From the NCBI GenBank assembly GCA_964367935.1, contig CAYIYZ010000006.1, positions 1 to 64,000 of the forward strand: 64,000 bases of DNA, read 5' to 3'. Below the pieces are notes generated by a model, which ran no database searches, was not told the DNA's origin, and worked only from the letters and a program-made list of their open reading frames with translations. This DNA comes from Scatomorpha sp964367935 (GTDB lineage: Bacteria; Bacillota; Clostridia; Oscillospirales; Oscillospiraceae). Within the stretch, counting starts at the first letter, position 1. Each line of letters begins with the position of its first letter. Below, piece by piece: positions 51,198 to 60,079 of the stretch. The translations under genes and the position numbers were made by a program.

Positions 51198-52080
51198 TCT
51201 GCCCTGCCCTCACTTTCAACTGCGCATCGCGCTCTCTCCATGCATTATACACACACCACAAGCTGATCGTAGCCAAGACCACAAGACCACCGACTATAGC
51301 ATAAAAGCCCGGACTCTCACCTGCAAATATCATTACCCACACCGGATTTAACATAGGCTCAAACGCACTCATTAAAGAGCAAGTAAGCGGCGAACACGCC
51401 TCTGACGCTTTCGCAAGCAGTATATAGGGCAGTCCCAACTGCACCACGCCCAAAATGACTATATACACCACGCTCATAGTATCTACAGTCGGCGCGGTCG
51501 TAAACACAAACGGTATGCCTATCATAACCGCGAACACATTAGCCAGTACTATAGAGCTCATTCGCTCATCCGCCGACGCTCCATCCAAACTCATATAGAA
51601 CACAGCAAATGATGCACCGGCACACACTGCCAAAACATTGCCGAGCATACTGCCGCCGTTTATCTCATCAGCAAACAGTAAAGATATTCCAACCGTCGTA
51701 AACAGCACTGCTATCAAATCAGAACTCTTAGGACGCTTCTTAAAAAACAAAAACGAAAACACAACTATGAACATAGGCGCAGTAAACTGCAATACTATCG
51801 CATTCGCCGCAGTTGTCAATTTATTTGCACACACGAACAAAGTCAAGGTACCGCACAGCCCAACAGCACCCAGCAAACTACGCTTACTGAGCTTCAATTT
51901 CTGCTTACTAAACAGCATATACGCATAGGCCACAGAGCCGGCTATTAAGCTGCGCACTCCGGATATAACAAACGGATTCCAATCTATCAGCTTTATAAAA
52001 AGACCGCCAACACTCCACATCACAGCGCAAGCCGCCAGCATCACTAAGGCAAGCGTCTTTGAATTTATCCTCTTTGCCAA
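51187..52080 (-). CDS. EamA-family (DMT) transporter
   Basis: A 297-residue membrane protein with about ten helices in two EamA repeats (LALVMLAACAVMWSVGGLFIKLIDWNPF and the second beginning LGNVLAVCAGASFAVFYMSLDG). Members export metabolites or amino acids; the substrate is unknown. The start is set at TTG 52080, with AGAGGGG eight bases before it and a start right ahead of AKRINSK; the frame also extends to a TTG at 52134 with no site. It is cotranscribed with uvrC (11-base overlap). Confidence 0.85.
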   Translation of the reverse strand: MAKRINSKTLALVMLAACAVMWSVGGLFIKLIDWNPFVISGVRSLIAGSVAYAYMLFSKQKLKLSKRSLLGAVGLCGTLTLFVCANKLTTAANAIVLQFTAPMFIVVFSFLFFKKRPKSSDLIAVLFTTVGISLLFADEINGGSMLGNVLAVCAGASFAVFYMSLDGASADERMSSIVLANVFAVMIGIPFVFTTAPTVDTMSVVYIVILGVVQLGLPYILLAKASEACSPLTCSLMSAFEPMLNPVWVMIFAGESPGFYAIVGGLVVLATISLWCVYNAWRERDAQLKVRAGQIAR

Positions 52081-52169
52081 GTCAATTTCCCCTCTACTCT
52101 CTATTCTTCTGCGTATTATATCAGCACTGTTCAATTACGTAAATAGTATTTTTCCATTTATCACTATAA

Positions 52170-52209
52170 ATAAAAATAAAACCTTAGAAGTGCATTCACA
52201 CCCCTAAGG
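52170..52209 (-). terminator. Terminator after the HPr gene
   Basis: Minus strand CCTTAGGGGTG pairs with CACTTCTAAGG (11 bp with two G-U pairs; 52199-52209 with 52182-52192), followed by TTTTATTTTTA. It lies 15 bases past the HPr stop. Confidence 0.7.
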
Positions 52210-52224
52210 CATATTTTACATTTT

Positions 52225-52488
52225 TTATTCAGAGAAGTCTGAGTCAATAAGGTTCGATAGTGTTTCTATAGCCTGACTCTCATCGGGACCGTCAGCTACT
52301 ATGTTCACACTTGTTCCCTTAACTATCCCCAGAGAAAGGACACCGAGCAGACTCTTCGCATTCACGCGCCGGTCATCCTTTTCTATCCAGATGCTACTCT
52401 TAAACTCATTCGCCTTCTGAATGAAAAATGTAGCGGGTCTCGCATGGAGACCGACTTGATTGTTAACTGTTATCTCTTTCGTAATCAA
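52225..52488 (-). CDS. ptsH: Phosphocarrier protein HPr
   Basis: An 87-residue PTS phosphocarrier. The start is TTG 52488, chosen because GGAAGGAG lies eight bases upstream and because it puts the two regulatory residues at their canonical numbers: H15 in GLHARPA (phosphorylated by enzyme I) and S46 in NAKSLLGVLSLGI (phosphorylated by HPr kinase, giving CcpA-type control). The frame is open further up to 52518 without a ribosome-binding site. No enzyme I gene is adjacent. It is the last gene after mutS2, 120 bases away. Confidence 0.93.
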   Translation of the reverse strand: MITKEITVNNQVGLHARPATFFIQKANEFKSSIWIEKDDRRVNAKSLLGVLSLGIVKGTSVNIVADGPDESQAIETLSNLIDSDFSE

Positions 52489-52608
52489 GAGAGTCACTCC
52501 TTCCACACTGTTGTGCACCTAAAGCATAACAAAATATCTGCCCCTCGTCAACAGGATTATACTTATTTTGTGCTATTGCACACAAGTTTTTCATACTGAC
52601 GCCAGCTT

Positions 52609-54981
52609 TTATTTCAGTTTTACAATCGTTACCCCATCTTCGCCCTCTCCGAACATCCCTGGACGATGTGTCTTTACCGCTCTATTGCCCTTCAAGCTCT
52701 GCTGAACAGCCTTGCGCAAGGCACCTGTACCCTTACCGTGAATGATAGTTACTGTCTCCACCGATGCAAGTTGTGCCGAATCTAAATATCGTTCCATGAC
52801 CGGTATCGCTTCCAAAGTTTCCATGCCACGTATGTCAAGCTCCGCTGACACAGACTCTGTGCGCAAAGGCGCCGTATACGTAACGCTCTCCTTCGCCTTC
52901 GGCGCATTCTCCACGACTATGACCCCATCCTGTTTCGCCTTCATCTTCATAGATCCCACGCTGAGCACCAAACTGCCGTCTCGCTCTACCGAATCTACAG
53001 TACCTCGCACTCCGACAGATATTATGTCAACTACATCGCCGACCACTGCCGCACGACTCGACTTGCGTTTTTCCGCTTTCAATTCCTCTGTTCGTTCTGA
53101 AAACTTGCCCTCTGCCTCGTTCATACGGCGTCGCAACTCTGCCCTCGACTCATTCTCAAGCACATGATCACTCTCGACCTTTGCCCTGCTACGCATCGCA
53201 TCTATCTCTCGGAACATGTCCTCCATCGTATCCCTTGCCTCAGACAAGACCCTCGCCGCTTCTCGACGCCCTTCTTCGCCCGCCTTCTCCAAACGACGCT
53301 CCAAGTCCCTACGTATATTCTCTGACTCTTGCCTGTTCTCCTCTGCCTCTCTAAGTCGTACCGATACCGCCTCATAATCACGCTCTAACTTACTGCGCAA
53401 CTCCTCAAGCTTTATCACACTCTCCTCAAAGCCCACATTGTCAGCTCCGACCCTTGTACGTGCATAGTCTATAACCTCGTTCGGCAGACCCAGCCTCTCC
53501 GATATCGCAAAAGCATTAGATTTTCCCGGTATGCCCATCAACAGACGATACGTCGGACGCAAACTTCCCACGTCAAATTCACAGGACGCATTTATGAGAC
53601 CCTTCTCCGTCGTTGCATACACCTTCAGCTCCGAATAGTGCGTAGTAGCCGCCACAAGTGCACCACGACTTCGTACATGCTCTATTATCGCTATGGCAAG
53701 TGCTGCTCCCTCCACAGGGTCTGTGCCCGCTCCCAACTCGTCAAACAGCACCAAGGTGCCCTCGTCGCACTCATCGAGCATTCGCACTATATTCGTCATA
53801 TGAGACGAAAACGTCGACAAGCTCTGCTCTATGCTCTGCTCATCGCCTATATCGGCAAGTACCGCCTTCAACACAGGCACAGCACTGTCGTCAGCCGCTG
53901 GTATATGCAGCCCGCAAGCAGCCATCGCACACAATAGTCCCACCGTCTTTATAGATACCGTCTTACCGCCTGTATTAGGGCCTGTTATGATGAGCGTATC
54001 ATAATCACCACCGAGCTCCACATCTATAGGGACAGCCGTATCCGTCGGTAACAACGGATGCCTCGCCTTTCTAAGCACTATATCACGCTCAGTTAAACGT
54101 GGTTCCATCGCCCTATGCTTATATGACAAATTCGCCTTAGCGAACACTATATCTATCCCCACAAGCAGCTCAAAGTCACTAACTATATCCGTTGCATGTG
54201 CTGCACATTCCGCAGACAGCTCCGCCAAAATGCGCTCTATCTCCGCCTTTTCCTTAGCACGTAGTTCTCTCAGCTCATTATTAGCCTTTACCGCCGCCAT
54301 CGGCTCCACGAACAAAGTAGCTCCCGATGCCGACACATCATGCACCAGTCCGGGTATCGAGCTCTTATATTCAGCCTTTACCGGCACTACATAACGATCC
54401 GAACGCATGGTTATTATCGAATCCTGCAAAGCCTTCGCATAGGTCGGCGAACTTATTATCTTCTGCAAAGCCTCTCGCACCCTCGAAGACGCAGCTCGCA
54501 TCTTGCGGCGTATATCAGCCAGCTCCGAGCTTGCCGAATCGGATAACTCATCCTCGCCGCTTATACTGCTCTTTATTCGCTCCTCAAGATACCTATTGCC
54601 ACGCAAGCTGCCAAAATAATGACTGACCGCAGTCTTTACACCCCGCCCGTCACCTTGCCCGTAATTCATCGTCTGACGTGCAACGGCAAGCACTTGCGCT
54701 ATATCCAACAGCTCCCTCGTATTTAATATTCCGCCCAAATCCGCTCTCGACAAAGCCGAGCGCACGTCCTTGATTCCCACCAAAGGTGGCGAACCTCTTA
54801 ACACCGACATATCTCGTGCTGCTGTCGTCTCACCGAGCCTGCGCTTAACTTCATACGCTATGTCAGACGGTCGCAACAAAGCTATGCGCTCCTTCGCCAC
54901 CGTACTCACAGCCTCCGCCGCAAGTTGCCTCAGAACCGCCGGCAATTCTAATATATTCAACGATTTCTCATATTGACTCAT
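52609..54981 (-). CDS. mutS2: Endonuclease MutS2
   Basis: A 790-residue MutS-family ATPase without mismatch-recognition domain; in Firmicutes it acts on ribosome collisions and branched DNA. The lever/clamp helices (about 1-300) precede the ATPase: Walker A GPNTGGKT (about 338), Walker B VLFDELGAGTDPVEGA, and AATTHYSELK. A long coiled coil (about 515-635) leads to a KOW-like part and the C-terminal Smr nuclease domain (LDIRGMETLEAIPVMERYL and IIHGKGTGALRKAV). Length is standard. Follows the serine hydrolase gene by 21 bases. Confidence 0.95.
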   Translation of the reverse strand: MSQYEKSLNILELPAVLRQLAAEAVSTVAKERIALLRPSDIAYEVKRRLGETTAARDMSVLRGSPPLVGIKDVRSALSRADLGGILNTRELLDIAQVLAVARQTMNYGQGDGRGVKTAVSHYFGSLRGNRYLEERIKSSISGEDELSDSASSELADIRRKMRAASSRVREALQKIISSPTYAKALQDSIITMRSDRYVVPVKAEYKSSIPGLVHDVSASGATLFVEPMAAVKANNELRELRAKEKAEIERILAELSAECAAHATDIVSDFELLVGIDIVFAKANLSYKHRAMEPRLTERDIVLRKARHPLLPTDTAVPIDVELGGDYDTLIITGPNTGGKTVSIKTVGLLCAMAACGLHIPAADDSAVPVLKAVLADIGDEQSIEQSLSTFSSHMTNIVRMLDECDEGTLVLFDELGAGTDPVEGAALAIAIIEHVRSRGALVAATTHYSELKVYATTEKGLINASCEFDVGSLRPTYRLLMGIPGKSNAFAISERLGLPNEVIDYARTRVGADNVGFEESVIKLEELRSKLERDYEAVSVRLREAEENRQESENIRRDLERRLEKAGEEGRREAARVLSEARDTMEDMFREIDAMRSRAKVESDHVLENESRAELRRRMNEAEGKFSERTEELKAEKRKSSRAAVVGDVVDIISVGVRGTVDSVERDGSLVLSVGSMKMKAKQDGVIVVENAPKAKESVTYTAPLRTESVSAELDIRGMETLEAIPVMERYLDSAQLASVETVTIIHGKGTGALRKAVQQSLKGNRAVKTHRPGMFGEGEDGVTIVKLK

Positions 54982-55002
54982 CTCTTCACCTATTGTACTT
55001 TT

Positions 55003-55860
55003 TTATATTGAGTTTACATAATTATAACATATCAAATTTATGTCGCCTATAAAAGTCTCCGCAAGTGACACATTTTCCGTAAACACACAAAGCAAATATG
55101 GCTGCTCAGCATATATTATGCCCACTGCATTTACAGATACCCTGCCATATTCGTCCCTAAACCAACCGTATTTCTGTACCGTCATACACTCATCGTCAGG
55201 CACAGACAGTTCAAAAAATTTGCCGGCCGTAGCACATTCAAGATAGCCTATCGCCTCTGCAAAGAACCCTGAATTATCATACATGTACTTTATCGTATTT
55301 AACATAAACTCCGCACTATAGTCAAAACTCGAAAAGTACTCCTCGCCTAAGTCCTCATCACTCATGCCGCCGTACTTCCTCATAAGCTCCTTATACTCAC
55401 TTACCGTCCCAAGCGCCTGACGCATGGCCTCCGCCGTCTCATTATGTGAATATTGCAAGGTAATCTCATGGCATCTACTCAATGTATGACCCCAAAAAAG
55501 AGTGTCGCTGTCTATGACACCCAGCGCCTCCTGCTCGTAATAGTACATATTCAGAGGGAGTTTATACACACTGCCGGGGTAAAACAGAGCATCCTCATTA
55601 TATCCAACACTCTTACCCGTAACAGTATTGTAGTAGGCTATGCCTATTCTATCCTCGTCCACGCTTCGCTCCGTTATATACTGTTCTATTAATTCCATAA
55701 GTTCCTCGTCTTGTGACTCGACCTCAAAACTAACCGCATGTCCGCCGTAATCCTGACTATCGCTTGGCTCTACGCTGTAGTCTACATTAAAACTATTTAT
55801 CGCAGTTAGTAGCACCAAAGTCAAAAGCATAAATGGGGTGCTGCCACTTCTAATTTTCAC
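55003..55860 (-). CDS. Secreted serine hydrolase, class A beta-lactamase-like fold
   Basis: A 285-residue exported protein: N-terminal hydrophobic segment (about 9-24; signal peptide or anchor) and a penicillin-binding/beta-lactamase-type domain. The catalytic set is visible: S97-x2-K100 (YPGSVYKLPL), S138-H-N140 (QYSHNET, the SxN motif) and K-Y-G near 234 (VQKYGWF) in place of KTG. No E166-type Glu was confirmed, so true beta-lactamase activity is doubtful; a DD-peptidase or esterase role is as likely. Gene start overlaps the recO stop by 11 bases, indicating coupling, unusual company for this enzyme. Confidence 0.8.
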   Translation of the reverse strand: MKIRSGSTPFMLLTLVLLTAINSFNVDYSVEPSDSQDYGGHAVSFEVESQDEELMELIEQYITERSVDEDRIGIAYYNTVTGKSVGYNEDALFYPGSVYKLPLNMYYYEQEALGVIDSDTLFWGHTLSRCHEITLQYSHNETAEAMRQALGTVSEYKELMRKYGGMSDEDLGEEYFSSFDYSAEFMLNTIKYMYDNSGFFAEAIGYLECATAGKFFELSVPDDECMTVQKYGWFRDEYGRVSVNAVGIIYAEQPYLLCVFTENVSLAETFIGDINLICYNYVNSI

Positions 55861-56593
55861 TTGCTCTCACCTTCCTATAGTAGGATAGTGAGCCAAAGCT
55901 CCTATCTAGGTGGTGCAAAGCAAAGTCCTCGCACAATCGACCCAATTCACGCTCCGCCATTTCGTCCAAACGAAAAGAAAACACTCGCTTCGCCTCAGCG
56001 CCCACAACATACTTCATCGCCTTGCACGCATCACTGCCATGCATCCCGTATGGTGGTGCACAGTCCTCGCACAAAGCTCCGCCCGAAGTTTTATCTAAAT
56101 GATAGCGCTCCCCAGTCTCTATGCCGCAGTTCATGCACACATTTAACTCCGGCCTATAGCCCGTCAAACACATGAGTCGTAACTCAAACGCCGCCTTCAC
56201 AAGTGCCACACTGTTTTTATCCTCACTGAGCACATGCAAGGCATTCAAGCCCAGACTGAGCACCTCACCGTCCGGACTGTCCATGTCCGATACCGCCTCC
56301 AAAAGTTCCGCTATGTAACTACCCAAGGAAAACTTGACTATATCACCTCTAAGCTTATAAAACTGCTCCACACTCGAGGCCTCATTGACTGTCCACATGC
56401 CCTTATTGCGAAACAAGTTAAACTCAGAATATGTCAGGTACTGAGTTCCCGCCGACAGCTTACTGCGAGGACGCAGAGCCGCCCTCGCTTTTGCACTTAA
56501 CTTGCCTTCCTCAGCCGTCAATATAGTTAATATCTTGTCCGCTTCCTTGTACCGATTTTCTCTCAGCACCAAGCCGCGCGCACTCATGTACAT
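55850..56593 (-). CDS. recO: DNA repair protein RecO
   Basis: A 247-residue recombination mediator that helps load RecA with RecF and RecR. The N-terminal OB fold has ARGLVLRENRYKEADKILTILT; the zinc-binding four-cysteine set is C-x2-C (CMNCG) and C-x2-C (LCEDCAPP) at about 160-182. The start is ATG 56593 or ATG 56587 (both have a partial site; AAGG precedes the second), while the upstream frame to 56644 overlaps yqzL. It follows era-yqzL, the usual Firmicute order. Confidence 0.92.
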   Translation of the reverse strand: MYMSARGLVLRENRYKEADKILTILTAEEGKLSAKARAALRPRSKLSAGTQYLTYSEFNLFRNKGMWTVNEASSVEQFYKLRGDIVKFSLGSYIAELLEAVSDMDSPDGEVLSLGLNALHVLSEDKNSVALVKAAFELRLMCLTGYRPELNVCMNCGIETGERYHLDKTSGGALCEDCAPPYGMHGSDACKAMKYVVGAEAKRVFSFRLDEMAERELGRLCEDFALHHLDRSFGSLSYYRKVRASEN

Positions 56594-56684
56594 CCTTATC
56601 CACCACTCCGCTCGCTCTCGATAACAGCCAGCATATAGGCTCACCCGTCTCGTAAAACACTGCCCAGTATCCGTCGCTACTCAC
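56511..56684 (-). CDS. YqzL-like small protein between era and recO
   Basis: A 57-residue frame starting with GTG 56684, which has GAGG seven bases upstream, inside the 147-base era-recO gap and overlapping the first 80 or so bases of recO. Its start SSDGYWAVFYETGEPICWLL matches the W-x2-F-x2-TG-x4-Y/W-LL pattern of the YqzL family, whose members (about 45-50 residues) sit in exactly this place in Bacillus and Clostridia. The C-terminal 25 residues are recO in another frame and are probably not conserved. Function of YqzL is unknown. Confidence 0.6.
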   Translation of the reverse strand: MSSDGYWAVFYETGEPICWLLSRASGVVDKDVHECARLGAERKSVQGSGQDINYIDG

Positions 56685-56740
56685 TTCATCACCTCAGCTA
56701 TAGTGTTTCACATTTTAGCTGATTTACTTTGTAAGCTATT

Positions 56741-57625
56741 TCAATTATATCCAAAATTTCTTAGTTGTGTAGCATTGTCACGCCACTTTTCCTTGACCTT
56801 TACCCATGTCTGCAAAAATACCTTCGTGCCCATAAATTTCTCTATGTCTTCTCTCGCTAGCACACCTATCTTCTTTAACATTGCTCCGTTTTTGCCTATT
56901 ATGATGCCCTTATGCCCCTGACGCTCGCAGTATATTGTAACATCCATATCGATTATGCCGTCATCACGCTCGGAAAATTTCGTTACCTCCACAGCCGTGC
57001 CGTGCGGTACCTCTTTCTCTAAACACCACAGCAGCTTCTCACGTACAAGCTCACCGCAGATATGACGCTCGGGCTGATCTGATATCATATCATCGGGGAA
57101 AAGTTGCGGGCCCTCCTGCGCATACTTTGAAAGCACGGACATCAGCACATCCAACCCGTCCTTCTTACGTGCTGAAATAGGCACTATCTGCGCAAATTCA
57201 TATCTTTCCGAATACGCCGCCATCACATCAAGTATCGCCGGTTTCTCCACGGAGTCCGTCTTATTTATCGCCAATATTACAGGCGACTTGTTCGACTCAA
57301 ACGAGGCTATAAGCTCACTCTCCTGCTTACCCACCGATGCGATAGGCTCCACTACCAAAACTATAGCATCAACATCAGCGATACTCGTACGTACCACATT
57401 GTCCATGTACTCGCCCAAGCGCGTACGCGCTTTATGATAGCCCGGTGTGTCCATGAACACAAACTGTGTATCTCCCTCATTTAGCACAGCACTTATCCTA
57501 TTACGTGTCGTCTGCGGCTTGTTAGATACTATTGCGACTTTCTCGCCCACTAAGGCATTCGTCAAAGTCGATTTACCCACATTCGGCCTGCCCACTATGC
57601 TTACCATCGCATTTCTTTTTATCAC
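56741..57625 (-). CDS. era: GTPase Era
   Basis: A 294-residue essential GTPase for 16S rRNA 3'-end maturation and small-subunit assembly. G1 GRPNVGKST (about 11-19), G3 DTPGYHK, G4 NKTD, and the C-terminal KH domain with CERQGHKGIIIGKNGAMLKKIG (about 238-258). Length is standard. It is downstream of rarD by 25 bases, with yqzL-recO after it. Confidence 0.97.
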   Translation of the reverse strand: MIKRNAMVSIVGRPNVGKSTLTNALVGEKVAIVSNKPQTTRNRISAVLNEGDTQFVFMDTPGYHKARTRLGEYMDNVVRTSIADVDAIVLVVEPIASVGKQESELIASFESNKSPVILAINKTDSVEKPAILDVMAAYSERYEFAQIVPISARKKDGLDVLMSVLSKYAQEGPQLFPDDMISDQPERHICGELVREKLLWCLEKEVPHGTAVEVTKFSERDDGIIDMDVTIYCERQGHKGIIIGKNGAMLKKIGVLAREDIEKFMGTKVFLQTWVKVKEKWRDNATQLRNFGYN

Positions 57626-57650
57626 TTTTTATTCCCTCTCTATCTTTACT

Positions 57651-58544
57651 TTACGCTTTTACGCTTTTTATATTTTGTCTGCTTTTCAACACATCACTCG
57701 TTAAATATATCAGTACCGCTATCCACACAAGTATAAACGTCACTATTTTTGCTTGCGTCAGCGCCTCATCGTACAATATCACACCTAAGGCAAACTGTAG
57801 GGTCGGATTTATAAACATCAATATCCCCGACAAGGACAAAGAAACATGGCGTATCGCATATGCGTAGGCAAAAAGCGGGAGCACCGTAACGGCGCCTGCA
57901 GCAGGTAGCAATAACAACTCCGTCCCACTTAGAACGCCCGAAGACACAGCTCCAGTACCATTTAGCTCCATATACACAAGTATACCCACAGCTACAGGCA
58001 AAAGTACCAAAGTCTCTACAAACACTGATATCTCACCCGGCACATTTATAGTCTTCTTAATACTGCCGTACGCCGCAAAGGACACCGCTATTACCACAGC
58101 GTATATAGGTATCTGTGCTGACACAAACATAGGGTAAAGTACACCTACTGTCGCAACGAGTACTGCCAATATCTGTGCTGCCGTCAACTCTTCTTTAAAC
58201 AGTAAACGCCCCAAGAGTATTGACAGTAAAGGACAGATATAATATGCCAAACTCGCATCCAATATATGACCTGCACCCACACACCATATGTACAGCCCCC
58301 AGTTCACAGCTACGAGAAGCCCCGCTACCGCCATTGTCATCAAGGTTCTCTTGTCTGTAATTACCTTCTTCGCCTCAGGCCACTTACGTATCAAACTTAT
58401 TACCAGTGCCGCTATTATTGATGAAAATACTATCCTCGCACTCAATGTATAAACTGAATTAACGTCTGCAAGTAGTTTCCAAAACACTACCAGTGAGCCC
58501 CATAAAATTTGACTCAGTAGTAATATTATCGAGTGCTTAGTCAT
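57651..58544 (-). CDS. RarD/EamA-family transporter
   Basis: A 297-residue, ten-helix DMT-superfamily protein of the RarD type: LLLSQILWGSLVVFWKLL start, NWGLYIWCVGAGHILDASLAYYICPLL (about 80-105, a RarD mark), and a second half beginning AVVIAVSFAAYGSIKK. The substrate is unknown (RarD was first linked to chloramphenicol sensitivity). It has a 4-base overlap (ATGA) with the ybeY stop. Its presence inside the ybeY-era operon is unusual: dgkA and cdd are the usual neighbours there. Confidence 0.88.
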   Translation of the reverse strand: MTKHSIILLLSQILWGSLVVFWKLLADVNSVYTLSARIVFSSIIAALVISLIRKWPEAKKVITDKRTLMTMAVAGLLVAVNWGLYIWCVGAGHILDASLAYYICPLLSILLGRLLFKEELTAAQILAVLVATVGVLYPMFVSAQIPIYAVVIAVSFAAYGSIKKTINVPGEISVFVETLVLLPVAVGILVYMELNGTGAVSSGVLSGTELLLLPAAGAVTVLPLFAYAYAIRHVSLSLSGILMFINPTLQFALGVILYDEALTQAKIVTFILVWIAVLIYLTSDVLKSRQNIKSVKA

Positions 58545-59041
58545 CTCACTGTCCCCTTATCTCTCTCAATCTCTGACATTATCTCTTTTTCTCTTGCTCG
58601 CATTGCACGCTTTCCTTCCGCCTCGTCCTCATGGTCGTAGCCTAAAAGATGCAACACACTATGCACAGTTAAATAGCTCAGCTCCCTTGCATAATCATGC
58701 CCATACTCATCCGCCTGTTCTTCACATCGTGGCACGCATATCACCATGTCCCCCAAATAGTAACAACCCGTCTCGGGGTTTAACTCACATACATCCTCAT
58801 CGAAACATCCCGCCTCCATGTCAGCAAACGGAAAAGACAGCACATCCGTAATACTATCTTTGTCTCGCATTTCGGCATTTATACTGCGTATGCCCTCACC
58901 ATCTGTGAGCATTACCGATACTTCACAGTCGCAAGCCACACCCTCCGCTTTCAAAGTGCTCCGCACCGCCTTAATTATCAGCGCCCTACTCTCAGACCTG
59001 CCCAAACCACGGCGCTCACGCCTTACACTTACCTTTACCAC
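58541..59041 (-). CDS. ybeY: rRNA maturation endoribonuclease YbeY
   Basis: A 166-residue metal-dependent RNase for 16S rRNA 3'-end processing and quality control. The zinc motif H-x3-H-x5-H is HSVLHLLGYDH (about 129-139), with SITDVLSFPF upstream. The start GTG 59041 has AGGTAGG upstream and lies 6 bases after phoH. The phoH-ybeY-era order is conserved. Confidence 0.95.
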   Translation of the reverse strand: MVKVSVRRERRGLGRSESRALIIKAVRSTLKAEGVACDCEVSVMLTDGEGIRSINAEMRDKDSITDVLSFPFADMEAGCFDEDVCELNPETGCYYLGDMVICVPRCEEQADEYGHDYARELSYLTVHSVLHLLGYDHEDEAEGKRAMRAREKEIMSEIERDKGTVR

Positions 59042-59047
59042 TATATC

Positions 59048-60079
59048 CTACCTCTTATAACGACCGGTAGACGGTAACTTCACCGCTTGTCCGCCGGCCG
59101 TTCTCTCCGCCTTCATCGCAGTCTCCTTGGGCTCGTGTTTTTCATACGCCTCTATTATCTTCTGTACCAAAGAATGACGCACCACATCCGCACCCGTCAG
59201 CCTGCATATCGCTATATCATCTATGCCACCTAACACCTTCATCGCATCTTTCAATCCCGACTGCTTATCCGGCGGCAAATCTATCTGCGTCACATCGCCC
59301 GTAATAACCACTTTCGACCCGAAACCTATCCTCGTAAGAAACATTTTCATCTGCTCCTTACTCGTATTCTGTGCCTCGTCCAAAATGATGAAACTATCAT
59401 CCAAGGTCCTACCGCGCATATACGCCAAAGGTGCAACCTCTATGCTTCCACGCTCCAAGTACTTGTTGTACGTGTCCGCACCCAACATGTCGAAAAGCGC
59501 ATCATACAGTGGTCTCAAGTAAGGATCTACCTTGCTCTGCAAGTCGCCCGGCAGAAAGCCCAGTCGCTCTCCGGCTTCCACGGCAGGTCTCGTCAATATT
59601 ATCCTATTGACCTGCTCCGAGCGAAATGCCGCCACCGCTTGCGCTACCGCCAAATACGTCTTGCCCGTGCCGGCAGGCCCTATGCCCAATGTTATCGTAT
59701 TTTTCGATATGGACTCCGCATATTCTCTCTGTCCTATGGTCTTTGCCTTAACCGGCTTGCCCTTTGCCGTTATACACAGCACATCCTCCGCAAGCTCCGT
59801 TATCTTCGCCTCTCTACCGTCCTTCACGAGCTTTATTATATAACGCACATTCTGTGAGTCTATCGCTTCGCCCCTTGACGCTAAATGTAAAAGACCGCTT
59901 ATCGCACGCTCCGCTATGAGCACAGCCTCACCCTCACCGCTTATATGCAATTCACTCTCACGGTCCGTTATCTTCACGCCCAGCTCATCTTCTATTATCC
60001 GTAAATTCCTATCAAATGACCCAAACACATTTATCACATTTTCCAACCTGTCAATCGCCAGACTGATCTCCGTCATCAC
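59048..60079 (-). CDS. phoH: PhoH family ATPase
   Basis: A 343-residue PhoH-like P-loop protein with a KH-like N-terminal part (about 1-110). The ATP site is GPAGTGKTYLAVAQAV (about 138-153), with RPAVEAGERLGFLPGDLQ and the Walker B FIILDEAQNTS; it ends RTGRYKR-like (STGRYKR). PhoH proteins are RNA-linked helicase-like ATPases working with YbeY. The GTG start (60079) or ATG 60076 both follow AAGGAG and overlap the yqfD end by about 29 bases. Confidence 0.95.
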   Translation of the reverse strand: MMTEISLAIDRLENVINVFGSFDRNLRIIEDELGVKITDRESELHISGEGEAVLIAERAISGLLHLASRGEAIDSQNVRYIIKLVKDGREAKITELAEDVLCITAKGKPVKAKTIGQREYAESISKNTITLGIGPAGTGKTYLAVAQAVAAFRSEQVNRIILTRPAVEAGERLGFLPGDLQSKVDPYLRPLYDALFDMLGADTYNKYLERGSIEVAPLAYMRGRTLDDSFIILDEAQNTSKEQMKMFLTRIGFGSKVVITGDVTQIDLPPDKQSGLKDAMKVLGGIDDIAICRLTGADVVRHSLVQKIIEAYEKHEPKETAMKAERTAGGQAVKLPSTGRYKR

